The notes beneath the pieces were generated by a model. That model saw nothing but the letters and a program-made list of their open reading frames with translations. It did not search any database and was not told where the DNA came from. DNA of 64,000 nucleotides from Chloroflexota bacterium (GTDB lineage Bacteria; Chloroflexota; Limnocylindria; Limnocylindrales; CSP1-4): contig JACPOS010000017.1 of the NCBI GenBank assembly GCA_016191395.1, positions 62,001-126,000 on the forward strand, given 5' to 3'. How positions within the stretch are numbered: position 1 is the stretch's first letter; each line of letters starts with the position of its first letter. This document shows, in pieces, positions 36,241 to 44,421 of this stretch. Both the position numbers and the translations under genes were made by a program.

Positions 36241-37775
36241 CCCAGGTCGCCGAGCCGATGACCGAGCGCGCGGGCGCCGGGGCCGCCGCCGTCCCACATT
36301 GGATCGGCGGCGTCCGCGTTGCCGGCACGTCCGGCCGCCGCGGGCCCGTGTTCAACCCCGCGACCGGCCAGGTCGCGCGAGAGGTCGACTTTGCCTCCGT
36401 GGAGGAGGTCGATGCGGCGGTTGCCGCCGCGAAGGCCGCGTTCCCCGCGTGGCGCGCAACGTCCCTCTCGAAGCGCACCGAGATCATGTTCCGCATCCGG
36501 AACCTGGTGGAGACGCACCGTCGCGAGCTCGCTGCGTTCCTGACCTCCGAGCACGGCAAGGTCCCGTCCGATGCCCTTGGCGAGATTGCCCGCGGCCTGG
36601 AGAACCTGGAGTTCTCGACCGGCATCCCGCACCTGATGAAGGGCGGCTACTCGGAGCAGGTCTCGGGCGGCGTGGACGTCTACCAGATCCGCCAGCCGCT
36701 GGGTGTCGCCGCCGGCATCACGCCGTTCAACTTCCCGGCGATGGTGCCCATGTGGATGTTCGCGAACGCGATCGCGTGCGGGAACACGTTCATCCTGAAG
36801 CCGTCGGAGAAGGACCCCTCGGCGTCCATCTACATGGCCGAGCTCCTCGCCGAGGCCGGCGTGCCCGCGGGCGTGTTCAACGTGATCAACGGCGACAAGG
36901 TCGCGGTCGACCGCATCCTCGAGCACCCGGACATCGCCGCGGTGTCGTTCGTCGGCTCCACGCCGATCGCGCGCTACATCTACGAGACGGGGACGAAGCA
37001 CGGCAAGCGCGTGCAGGCCCTCGGCGGCGCGAAGAACCACATGATCGTCCTGCCGGATGCGGACATCGAGATGGCGGCCGACGCCGCCGTGTCGGCCGCC
37101 TACGGCTCGTCCGGCGAGCGGTGCATGGCCGTCGCGACAGTGGTCGCGGTCGGCTCCGTCGCCGATCCGCTGGTGGAGGCGATCGGCAAGCGCCTCCCGA
37201 AGATCAACGTGGGCCCAGGGTCCGATCCTGCCGCCGAGATGGGCCCGCTCGTCACGAAGGTCCACCGCGACAAGGTCGCGACCTACCTCGACAGCGCGAC
37301 GAAGCAGGGCGCGACGCTCGTCGCCGACGGCCGCGAGCACGCCCTGTACAAGGAGTCGGACGGGTTCTTCCTGGGCCTCTCGCTCATCGACGACGTCACG
37401 CCTGTGATGGACTGCTACCGCGACGAGATCTTCGGGCCGGTGCTGACCGTGACCCGCGTCGCGACGTACGACGAGGCGCTGAAGCTCGTCAACGACAACC
37501 CGTATGGCAACGGCACGGCCATCTTCACGCGCGATGGGGGAGCGGCCCGGCAGTACCAGTTCGACGTGAACGTGGGCATGGTTGGCATCAACGTGCCGAT
37601 CCCGGTTCCGGTCGCGTACTACAGCTTCGGCGGCTGGAAGGCGTCGCTCTTCGGCGACCTGCACATGTACGGGCCGGAGGGCATCCAGTTCTACACGCGC
37701 GCCAAGGTCGTGACGGCGCGCTGGCCGGACCCCGGCACCTCGAAGGTGGATCTCGGCTTCCCGCGCACTCGCTGA
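36237..37775 (+). CDS. mmsA: Methylmalonate-semialdehyde dehydrogenase (acylating)
   Basis: The 512-residue aldehyde dehydrogenase has Cys296 in SGERCMA as nucleophile and the signature GGAKNHMIV, where Asn replaces the general base Glu of ordinary ALDHs. This marks the CoA-acylating MMSDH family, which turns (methyl)malonate semialdehyde into propionyl- or acetyl-CoA with NAD and CoA. It is the natural next step for beta-alanine or 3-aminoisobutyrate from pyrimidine breakdown (genes at 40.5-44.3 and 52.9-58 kb) and for valine. Translation is coupled to the Lgt-like gene. Confidence 0.95.
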   Translation: MTQVAEPMTERAGAGAAAVPHWIGGVRVAGTSGRRGPVFNPATGQVAREVDFASVEEVDAAVAAAKAAFPAWRATSLSKRTEIMFRIRNLVETHRRELAAFLTSEHGKVPSDALGEIARGLENLEFSTGIPHLMKGGYSEQVSGGVDVYQIRQPLGVAAGITPFNFPAMVPMWMFANAIACGNTFILKPSEKDPSASIYMAELLAEAGVPAGVFNVINGDKVAVDRILEHPDIAAVSFVGSTPIARYIYETGTKHGKRVQALGGAKNHMIVLPDADIEMAADAAVSAAYGSSGERCMAVATVVAVGSVADPLVEAIGKRLPKINVGPGSDPAAEMGPLVTKVHRDKVATYLDSATKQGATLVADGREHALYKESDGFFLGLSLIDDVTPVMDCYRDEIFGPVLTVTRVATYDEALKLVNDNPYGNGTAIFTRDGGAARQYQFDVNVGMVGINVPIPVPVAYYSFGGWKASLFGDLHMYGPEGIQFYTRAKVVTARWPDPGTSKVDLGFPRTR

Positions 37776-37782
37776 GCCCGCG

Positions 37783-37788
37783 TATGCT
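37783..37788 (+). promoter_or_regulatory. -10 element TATGCT (leaderless)
   Basis: TATGCT ends six bases before the ATG at 37795. Confidence 0.45.
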
Positions 37789-37794
37789 CCAAGC

Positions 37795-38904
37795 ATGACC
37801 AGCCGACGTCCCAGGCGCGTTGCCGCGCTCCTCGCATTGGCCGGCCTCCTTGCCGGTCTCGGCGGCCTGGTGCCGTCCGTGGTCGCCGTGACGCCGACGC
37901 CGATCCAGGTGTATGGCGCGTGGCATTGCTCCAACGACTACTGCACCTGGGGCGCCGCGCGCGATACGGCCGCTGGTCACGACTTCGACCTCATGAACCA
38001 CTGGCTGATCGACCGCGGCGACGGCAAGCCGTCGGTGAACCTCGTCGTCCTGAGCTTCGTCCAGCCGCTCAAGCTGCTGAACCAGACCACGGACTCGACG
38101 ACGATCAACGGCGTCCCGCGCGGGATGACTCCCGCCGTTGTCCAGTACTTCACGAGTCGCGGCGTCCGCGTGATGGTCTCGATCGGCGGGATCACGTACA
38201 CGTCGGCGTGGAACACGGCGCTCGCCCAGAACGCGACGCTGCTCGGCCAGCGAGCAGCGGCCCTGGCCATGTCGCTCGGCGTGGGCGTCGAGATCGACTA
38301 CGAGGAGAGCCGGTCGCCGAACCTGACCGGGCTGCAGGCGTTCATCACGGCGTATCGGGCAGTCCTCCCGTACGACGCGACCGGTGGCAACCCGGCGGCG
38401 CGGCTCACCATCGACCTCGCGGCCGGTGACCGCTGGCTGATCGGGATCACCCAGAAGGCCACGGCGGACTGGCTGCGCACCACCAACCCGGTGCTCGACT
38501 ACGCGAACGCGATGGTCCCCTCGAAGCAGCCATCGACGTCGAGTGCCATCTCGAACTGGCAGGAGCACATTGACGGCAAGCCCCAGTACGCGCCGCCGAT
38601 CCCGCCGCTCGCGCCCGCCAAGTTCACGGGCAGCGTCTACATCGCCGAGGGCTCGCAGGTCCGGCCCGAGTGCAACAACTTCGCCGGCTCCCTCCAGTCG
38701 AGCACCGGCACCTTCGTGCAGACCGTCGCGTCGAAGATCGCCGGGACCACGAACGGAATGCTGGGCTACATGTTCTGGGCCGCCGAGAAACCCTCGACAC
38801 GCGGGGTCGGGACACAGCCCCCGAATACCTGCCAGGGCGGCGTGGGCGTCGGCTCATCGACGTATGGCCTCACCTGGCCGATGGGCCCGCTGCGGGAGAG
38901 CTGA
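37795..38904 (+). CDS. Secreted GH18-like (chitinase-fold) protein
   Basis: The 369-residue protein has a signal peptide (to about residue 32), then a TIM-barrel pattern: GVRVMVSIGG on strand 3 and GVGVEIDYEE on strand 4, which aligns with the GH18 DxxDxDxE motif and keeps the last Asp and the catalytic Glu but not the first Asp. Later segments LDYANAMVP and GMLGYMFWAAE match strands 6-8. It may hydrolyse chitin or another beta-glucosaminide, or be a binding relative. A pair of Cys near residues 43-48 may be a disulfide. Confidence 0.8.
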   Translation: MTSRRPRRVAALLALAGLLAGLGGLVPSVVAVTPTPIQVYGAWHCSNDYCTWGAARDTAAGHDFDLMNHWLIDRGDGKPSVNLVVLSFVQPLKLLNQTTDSTTINGVPRGMTPAVVQYFTSRGVRVMVSIGGITYTSAWNTALAQNATLLGQRAAALAMSLGVGVEIDYEESRSPNLTGLQAFITAYRAVLPYDATGGNPAARLTIDLAAGDRWLIGITQKATADWLRTTNPVLDYANAMVPSKQPSTSSAISNWQEHIDGKPQYAPPIPPLAPAKFTGSVYIAEGSQVRPECNNFAGSLQSSTGTFVQTVASKIAGTTNGMLGYMFWAAEKPSTRGVGTQPPNTCQGGVGVGSSTYGLTWPMGPLRES

Positions 38905-38910
38905 CCTGGT

Positions 38911-39660
38911 CTAGCCGCCCTCTGGCAGGCGTCTGAGCACGAGCAGCGCCAGATCGTCGGCGGGCTCCCCGGCACCCTGGAACGCCAGCACGGAATCGAT
39001 GATCGCTGTGGTCGTCTCCTGGGCGGCCTCGTCACTCGTGCCGCCGGCCAGGCGGGCGAATCGATCCGACCCGAAGCGTGCCCCGTCTGCCGAGGCCGCG
39101 TCCGCGATCCCGTCCGTGTACAGCAGGAGGCGGTCGCCCGGGTGGATCGTAAGCGTCTCGGCTGTGAGGTTGAGCCTGCCGAACATCCCGACGAGCGGCC
39201 CGCCACCCTCGATCCAGCGAGGCGGGGAGCCGTCCCCGGGCACCAGCAGCGGCATCTCATGGCCGGCGTTCGCGAAGGTGAGCACGCCCGTGTCGAGGCT
39301 CAGGACGCCGGCGAGCACGGTCACAAAGAGGCCGGTCCGGCGCTCGTCCACGAGGATGCGGTTGGTCAGCTCCAGCGCCGCGACAGGGTCTCCCGAGCGA
39401 TCCAGCGCGGAGCGCATCACGGGCCGGACGAACGCCATCAGGATCGCGGCCGAGATTCCCTTCCCGCTGACGTCGGCGATGACGATGCCCAGGTGGCGCG
39501 GACGGGCCGGATCCAGGATCGGGAACACGTCGAAGAAGTCGCCGCCGATGGACCGCGCCGGGCGGTAGTCGCTGGCGATCTCCCAACCCTCGGCCTCGAT
39601 GCCGGTCAGGAGGACGAGCGTGCGCTGGATCCGCTGGGCGACCTTGAGCTCGCGCTCCAG
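38911..39660 (-). CDS. SpoIIE/RsbU-type PP2C phosphatase
   Basis: The frame carries a complete PP2C-SpoIIE domain: ERELKVAQRIQ helix, GGDFFDV and IADVSGKG metal motifs, ANAGHEMPLL, LYTDGIADA and the terminal DDLALLVLR. It would dephosphorylate the adjacent STAS protein in a partner switch. The start is odd: the only ATG/GTG/TTG in frame (GTG 39528) would delete the first metal motif, and the frame upstream runs directly to the STAS stop TGA at 39685-39687, in the same phase. I give CTG 39660 as the first plausible start, giving 249 residues. Confidence 0.8.
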   Translation of the reverse strand: MERELKVAQRIQRTLVLLTGIEAEGWEIASDYRPARSIGGDFFDVFPILDPARPRHLGIVIADVSGKGISAAILMAFVRPVMRSALDRSGDPVAALELTNRILVDERRTGLFVTVLAGVLSLDTGVLTFANAGHEMPLLVPGDGSPPRWIEGGGPLVGMFGRLNLTAETLTIHPGDRLLLYTDGIADAASADGARFGSDRFARLAGGTSDEAAQETTTAIIDSVLAFQGAGEPADDLALLVLRRLPEGG

Positions 39661-39684
39661 GATCTCCGCGTCGGACGGCGTGGG

Positions 39685-40107
39685 TCAGGCTCCCTGGAGC
39701 GCCGCGACCGCATCCGCGCGGCTCGCGTCGATACCGAACAGCTGCGTCATCCCGGTGCGCTCGAGGACGCGGGCAATCGCCTCCTGCGCGGCCGCAAGCC
39801 GAACGTTCGCGGCACCGCTCTCGTGGTCGCCCGCAACCTGGTGGAGCGCCCCCCAGCCCATCTCCGGGTCCGGCGGCGTCTCGCCCCGCATGATCCTGAG
39901 CGCGGAGTGGAGCGCGAAGAGCCCTGAGCTGGCCATGAATGACAGCTTCGAGAGGTCGAGGACCAGCCCGCGAGTGCCGCGTGCGTAGGCATCTCGGACG
40001 ATCTCGATCACCTGCTCGAAGTTCGAGGCATCGAGCTCGCCGTCGAGGCCCACCACGCTCACGGCCGGGCTGCCGCCCAGGTGTTCGACATCGATCGTCA
40101 TCGCCAT
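39685..40107 (-). CDS. STAS domain anti-anti-sigma factor (RsbV-like)
   Basis: The 140-residue protein has the STAS pattern VVGLDGELDASNFEQVI and the phosphoacceptor loop LSFMASSGLFAL, with Ser60 as the likely phosphorylated residue. In partner switching it binds the RsbW-like kinase when unphosphorylated and frees the sigma factor. It starts three bases after the kinase gene ends. It is about 25 residues longer than minimal RsbV, with a charged insertion near residue 75-105. Confidence 0.9.
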   Translation of the reverse strand: MAMTIDVEHLGGSPAVSVVGLDGELDASNFEQVIEIVRDAYARGTRGLVLDLSKLSFMASSGLFALHSALRIMRGETPPDPEMGWGALHQVAGDHESGAANVRLAAAQEAIARVLERTGMTQLFGIDASRADAVAALQGA

Positions 40108-40110
40108 CGG

Positions 40111-40548
40111 TCAGGCCTCCTTGGCCGGGTCGTCGATCGAGCGCACCAGGGTGAGCTCGTTGCCTCCGTCGGGACGGACATGATGCCGCACCTCGTCGGT
40201 CATCGTTCGGAGCAGATGGATGCCCATGCCCATTCCCCCGGGCCGTTTCGGGACCGGCGGCTTCGAAGTGTCGGCGTCGAGCGCGGCAGTCGGATCAAAC
40301 GCTGCCGCGCGGTCGAGCAGGCGGATCTCGATCTTCCGGTCGCGAAGCGCCGCCTCGATCTCGATCTCGCCAGGAGCGCCGCCGTAGCCATGGAGCATCA
40401 CGTTGCAGGCCGCCTCGTCCACTGCCTGGACGAGATCCTGCGCATCCCGCGCAGACCCGCCGAAATCGCTGACCGCGTCGCGCACGAACGCGCGCACCTC
40501 CGCGAGCCGGTCGACGTCCGACGATACCCGGAGCATCCTTGGCGTCAC
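40111..40548 (-). CDS. RsbW-like serine kinase / anti-sigma factor (HATPase)
   Basis: The 145-residue protein has the GHKL ATPase boxes: N-box AVDEAACNVMLHGYGG, G1-like DRAAAFDP and G2 PGGMGMGIHLLRTMTDEV. It would phosphorylate the STAS protein and hold a sigma factor or other target. GTG 40548 overlaps the dihydropyrimidinase stop (GTGA); ATG 40536 is the alternative. It is therefore translated with a catabolic gene, an unusual context. No cognate sigma-B-type factor lies next to it; the ECF sigma at 14.2 kb has its own partner. Confidence 0.9.
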   Translation of the reverse strand: MTPRMLRVSSDVDRLAEVRAFVRDAVSDFGGSARDAQDLVQAVDEAACNVMLHGYGGAPGEIEIEAALRDRKIEIRLLDRAAAFDPTAALDADTSKPPVPKRPGGMGMGIHLLRTMTDEVRHHVRPDGGNELTLVRSIDDPAKEA

Positions 40549-41939
40549 GCCATCCGCGAATAGTCGGCGGTGGCGCGCTTGATGAACCTGCCGGCGCCCT
40601 TCGTGCCGGTGAACTGGCCGTTGCGGACCACCACGGACCCCCGGCTCATGACCACGTCGGACCCACCCTGCACGACCCGGCCCTCGTAGCACGAGTAGTC
40701 CACGGCCATGTGGTGCGTGGAGGCGGAGATGGTGTGCTTCCGGTTCGGGTCGTAGACCACGATGTCCGCATCCGAGCCCACGGCGATCGAGCCCTTGCGC
40801 GGGTACATGCCGAAGAGCTTCGCCGGCGCCGTCGAGGCGATCTGCACCCAGCGCTCCTTCGTGATCCTCCCGCCCACAACGCCGCCGTCGTGGAGCAGGT
40901 CCAGCCGGTCCTCCACGCCGGGCAGGCCGTTGGGAATCTTGCGGAAGTCGCCGCGTCCAAGCTCCTTCTGGCCGTGGAAGTCGAACGGGCAATGGTCCGT
41001 GGAGACGACCTGGAGGTCGTCCTTCTGGAGGCCCTTCCACAGCTCCGGCTGGTGATCCTGGCTGCGCAGGGGAGGCGAGCACACGAACTTCGCGCCGTTG
41101 AAGCCGTTGCCCAGGTCGTCGAGCGAGAGGAAGAGGTACTGCGGGCACGTCTCGGCGAAGGCCGGCAGGCCCTCGTCGCGCGCCATGCGGACGGCGTTCA
41201 GCGCCTCGCGCGCCGAGAGGTGGACGATGTACACGGGCACCTTCGCGGCCTGCGCGAGCCGGATCACCCGGTTCGTCGCCTCGCCCTCGAGGACCGAGTA
41301 GCGCGCCAGCCCATGGCCGATCGGATCCGTGGTGCCCGCGGCGACCGTGTCGGCCGCGATCACGTCGATCGCCATGCCGTTCTCGGCGTGCATCATGATG
41401 AGCCCGCCGTTCTTCGCGGTGCGCTGCATCGCCCGGAAGATCGCCCCGTCGTCGCTGTAGAAGACGCCCGGGTACGCCGTGAACAGCTTGAAGTCCGGCA
41501 CGCCCTCGGCGACCAGCCCGTCCATCTCGGCGAGCGAGTCGTCGTTGACGTCGCTCATGATCATGTGGAAGCCGTAGTCGGTGACCGCGTTGCCCTCGGC
41601 GAGGGCGTGCCAGGCGTCGAGGCCCTCGCGCAGGGTCCTGCCCTTCGACTGGACGGCGAAGTCCACGATCGACGTCGTCCCGCCGAACGCGGCGGCGCGG
41701 GTGCCGGTCTCGAAGTCGTCCTTCGCGAAGGTGCCGCCGAATGGCAGCTTCATGTGCGTGTGGACGTCGATGCCGCCGGGGATGACGTACTTGCCCGTGG
41801 CGTCAATGGTCTCGTCGGCGTTCGCCGAGGCGGCGAGGTTCAGGCCGACCTGGGCGATGCGCTCGCCGTCCACGAGGACGTCGGCGGGGTAGGAGCCATC
41901 TGCCGTGACGATCGTGCCGTTCGTGATGAGGGTGCGCAT
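40545..41939 (-). CDS. hydA: Dihydropyrimidinase / hydantoinase
   Basis: The 464-residue amidohydrolase has the binuclear zinc ligands His60 and His62 in DVHTHMK, the carboxylated lysine Lys151 in DFKLFTAYPG, His184 in MMHAENG, a further His in VHLSARE and the Asp in STDHCPFDF. It opens the ring of dihydrouracil, dihydrothymine or hydantoins to N-carbamoyl amino acids in the cytoplasm. GAGGAGG precedes the ATG. The product is the substrate of the beta-ureidopropionase encoded at 43.5 kb. Partner-switch genes follow in the same operon. Confidence 0.95.
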   Translation of the reverse strand: MRTLITNGTIVTADGSYPADVLVDGERIAQVGLNLAASANADETIDATGKYVIPGGIDVHTHMKLPFGGTFAKDDFETGTRAAAFGGTTSIVDFAVQSKGRTLREGLDAWHALAEGNAVTDYGFHMIMSDVNDDSLAEMDGLVAEGVPDFKLFTAYPGVFYSDDGAIFRAMQRTAKNGGLIMMHAENGMAIDVIAADTVAAGTTDPIGHGLARYSVLEGEATNRVIRLAQAAKVPVYIVHLSAREALNAVRMARDEGLPAFAETCPQYLFLSLDDLGNGFNGAKFVCSPPLRSQDHQPELWKGLQKDDLQVVSTDHCPFDFHGQKELGRGDFRKIPNGLPGVEDRLDLLHDGGVVGGRITKERWVQIASTAPAKLFGMYPRKGSIAVGSDADIVVYDPNRKHTISASTHHMAVDYSCYEGRVVQGGSDVVMSRGSVVVRNGQFTGTKGAGRFIKRATADYSRMA

Positions 41940-42031
41940 CGGTCCTCCTCAGGTGAGGAGGAAATCGTAGCGGGCCGCACCCCTCGGCGACGAGGCCGTG
42001 CGTTCGGATCTGGCCGACCGCCGGCCCCGCG

Positions 42032-42151
42032 TCAGCCGATGAGCAGGCGGACGTTCAAGCCCAGCATGGCGGCAAAGCCGAGGTGGACCGACCATGCGAA
42101 GGCGGCGCCGCCGAGCGCCAGGATCGACGCGATGAACGCCGTGGTAGACAT
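42032..42151 (-). CDS. Possible 39-residue single-TM peptide
   Basis: From ATG 42151 a short frame encodes STTAFIASILALGGAAFAWS, then VHLGFAAMLGLNVRLLIG, almost wholly a hydrophobic helix. Minus-strand TATGAA ends six bases before the ATG; there is no Shine-Dalgarno. The surrounding stretch 41940-42384 shows nothing else I can support. Confidence 0.3.
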   Translation of the reverse strand: MSTTAFIASILALGGAAFAWSVHLGFAAMLGLNVRLLIG

Positions 42152-42384
42152 GAAGCGTTCATAGCGGTGGCGACGTCGGGCGGCCGGGCCTTCCTGGCCC
42201 CACCACGGGTCACGACGACGAAACGCCAGGGTCGGCATGGGAGGCCTCGACTGCTGCTGACCGACGGGGGATTCGAGAGGAATCGAGTGTCGGTCAGGCG
42301 CGGCCGGGACTCAAGATGACCTTCGGTCCGGGCGTCCGAGACAAATCTCCCAGCGCCCGCCGAACGACCGGATTGCCCGGCGGA

Positions 42385-42447
42385 TTACTTCGCGGTCTTG
42401 GTCTTCGCCTGCTTCGGCTTCTTCGGGGTCTTCGCCTTCTTGTCCAC
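42385..42447 (-). CDS. Lysine-rich 20-residue peptide
   Basis: GTG 42447 is preceded by GGAGGT four bases upstream, and the frame encodes a 20-residue peptide made mainly of Lys, Thr, Ala and Pro (DKKAKTPKKPKQAK, then TKTAK) before TAA. Ten of the first eighteen codons after the start are Lys or Pro. The strong ribosome site plus a TAGGAT promoter hexamer upstream make a real gene likely. It could bind nucleic acid or acidic surfaces; this is inference only. Confidence 0.5.
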   Translation of the reverse strand: MDKKAKTPKKPKQAKTKTAK

Positions 42448-42483
42448 GTCAACCTCCAGCTGGTTGGGGGGCCTGCAGCCGAG

Positions 42484-42489
42484 ATCCTA
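42484..42489 (-). promoter_or_regulatory. -10 element TAGGAT before the Lys-rich peptide gene
   Basis: Minus-strand GCTAGGATCTCGG matches the extended -10 context seen before the cyclase gene (8439) and, in part, upstream of pckA (32636). It would give a leader of about 30 bases including GGAGGT. Confidence 0.4.
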
Positions 42490-42494
42490 GCGCG

Positions 42495-43484
42495 CTAGCG
42501 CAGTGCCGGGATGACATCGCGCCCGATGCGCTGGAGCTGTGCCGATTCGTCGCCGTTCATCAGGTACACGTTGAACTGGTCCACGCCGGCGTCCGCGAGG
42601 ACGCGGAGCTTGTCGATGACCTCCTGGGCCTCGCCGAGGACGCAGAACCGGTCGGTGACCTCGTCGCCGACGAAGCCGGCGTTGGACGAGCCGACCTCCG
42701 CGTGGTGGTGGTAGTCGTAGCCGGTCCGATCGGTGATGTAGCCCGTGAGCGCGTCCGGGAGCTGCTCGCGCGGGTACTTGTTCACGAGGTCCACGACGTG
42801 ATTGGAGACGAGCGCCGGGAACCAGCGTGTGCGCTCGCGCCCATCCTCCCGCGGCCCGACATGCAGCGGTGCTGCCGCCTGCACCTTGATCGAGGACGGA
42901 TCACGACCCGCAGCCCGGGCCGCCTCGCGGACCTGGCCGGCGAACCATCGGATGAGATCCGGATCGGCCAGCTGCAGGATCACGCCGTCGGCCACACGGC
43001 CGGTCATCGCGAGTGCCATGGGTCCGTAGCCGGCGACCCAGACCGGCAGGCGCCAATTCCCGGTCCAGGTCAGCCTCAGGTCCGTGCCCTCGTAGGTCAC
43101 GGGGCGTCCCTCGACGAGGTCGCGAATGACCTTGATCGCCTCCTCGGTGTTCGCGAGGGTGATCGGCGGCTTGCCGAGGACGCGCCGCGCGGAATCGCCC
43201 CGGCCAATGCCAAGGTCCATGCGTCCGCCGCTCACCTCGTTTAGGGTCGCGAGCGTGGACGCGGTCACGGATGGTTCCCGGGTGCCGGGATTCGTGACGC
43301 ACGTACCCAGCCGAAGCTTCTCGGTGTGCTCTGCGATGAGCGCCAGCAGGGCGTACGGCTCGCGCCACAGCACGTGCGAGTCGAACAGCCAGCAGTACTC
43401 GAACCCGACCGACTCGCCGAGGCGCGCGAGGTCCAGGGTCGCCGCGATCGAGTGCTCCGGCTTGAGCGTGAATCCGAACTGCAT
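42495..43484 (-). CDS. LLM class F420-dependent oxidoreductase
   Basis: The 329-residue protein has the luciferase-like monooxygenase TIM barrel: FGFTLKPEH start, LGTCVTNPGTREPSVTAS, GGRMDLGIGRGDSARRVLG and WVAGYGPMALAMTGRVADG. It fits the F420 subfamily that is usually found beside hydantoinase genes (CPS_4043-like, TIGR03842). Its substrate is unknown; a role in pyrimidine or hydantoin oxidation is inferred from neighbours. It follows the ureidopropionase gene by 13 bases. Confidence 0.9.
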   Translation of the reverse strand: MQFGFTLKPEHSIAATLDLARLGESVGFEYCWLFDSHVLWREPYALLALIAEHTEKLRLGTCVTNPGTREPSVTASTLATLNEVSGGRMDLGIGRGDSARRVLGKPPITLANTEEAIKVIRDLVEGRPVTYEGTDLRLTWTGNWRLPVWVAGYGPMALAMTGRVADGVILQLADPDLIRWFAGQVREAARAAGRDPSSIKVQAAAPLHVGPREDGRERTRWFPALVSNHVVDLVNKYPREQLPDALTGYITDRTGYDYHHHAEVGSSNAGFVGDEVTDRFCVLGEAQEVIDKLRVLADAGVDQFNVYLMNGDESAQLQRIGRDVIPALR

Positions 43485-43497
43485 CGGTCCGCCCGGC

Positions 43498-44349
43498 CTA
43501 CGGCCGGGTGAGGTCGCCGTAGGCGTCGGGGCGACGGTCCCGATAGAACTGCCAGGTCTGGCGGACCTGCGTGATCACGTCGAGGTCCATCTCGCGAATG
43601 ATCAGCTCCTCGTCGTACGGCGAGCCGACCGAGCCGATGAACTGGCCGCGCGGGTCGCAGAAGTAGCTCTGGCCGTAGAAGTCGTCCTCGCCGATCTCCT
43701 TCTCGATGCCGACCCGGTTGATCGTGCCCACGAAGTAGCCATTCGCGACGGCGTGGCTGACCTGCTCGATCCGCCACAGGTATTCGCTCAGCCCGCGCGA
43801 CGTGGCAGAGGGGATGAACACCATCTCGGCGCCGTTGAGGCCAAGGGCGCGCGCGCCCTCCGGGAAGTGCCGGTCGTAGCAGATGTACACGCCCACCTTG
43901 CCGACAGCGGTCTCGAAGACGGGATAGCCCAGGTTGCCGGGCCGGAAGTAGAACTTCTCCCAGAACCCCTTGACGTGCGGGATGTGGGTCTTCCGGTACT
44001 TGCCCAGGTACTTGCCGTCGGCGTCGATGACGGCGGCGGTGTTGTAGTAGATGCCGGACGCCTGCGCGTCCTCCTCGTACATCGGCACGACGAGCACCAT
44101 GCCCGTCTGCTTGGCGAGGTCCTGCATCCGCCTGGTCGTGGCCCCGTCCGGGATGAGCTCCGTGTAGCTGTAGTACTGGGCGTCCTGGACCTGGCAGAAG
44201 TACGGTCCGTAGAAGAGCTCCTGGAAGAGCATGACCTGCGTGCCCTGCTTGGCGGCGTCGTGCGCTGCGGCCTCGTGCTTCTGGATCATCGACTCCTTGT
44301 CGCCGGTCCAGGTGGCCTGCAGCAGCGCCCCTCGAACGATCCTCGGCAT
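43498..44349 (-). CDS. Beta-ureidopropionase (nitrilase superfamily)
   Basis: The 283-residue protein has the nitrilase catalytic triad Glu44 (FQELFYG), Lys120 (YRKTHIPH) and Cys157 (ICYDRHFPE). The KFYFRPGN and SRGLSEYLWRIEQ segments match N-carbamoyl-beta-alanine and N-carbamoylputrescine amidases. With dihydropyrimidinase next door, hydrolysis of N-carbamoyl-beta-alanine to beta-alanine, CO2 and NH3 is the likely job. GAGGGA precedes the ATG; it begins the operon with the LLM gene. Confidence 0.93.
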   Translation of the reverse strand: MPRIVRGALLQATWTGDKESMIQKHEAAAHDAAKQGTQVMLFQELFYGPYFCQVQDAQYYSYTELIPDGATTRRMQDLAKQTGMVLVVPMYEEDAQASGIYYNTAAVIDADGKYLGKYRKTHIPHVKGFWEKFYFRPGNLGYPVFETAVGKVGVYICYDRHFPEGARALGLNGAEMVFIPSATSRGLSEYLWRIEQVSHAVANGYFVGTINRVGIEKEIGEDDFYGQSYFCDPRGQFIGSVGSPYDEELIIREMDLDVITQVRQTWQFYRDRRPDAYGDLTRP

Positions 44350-44421
44350 CTGAATCCCTCGTGCATGCGTGTGGGTGTCCGCGTGAGCCGAGAGTACACC
44401 GGGCGCCGGGGCCAGCGAAGG

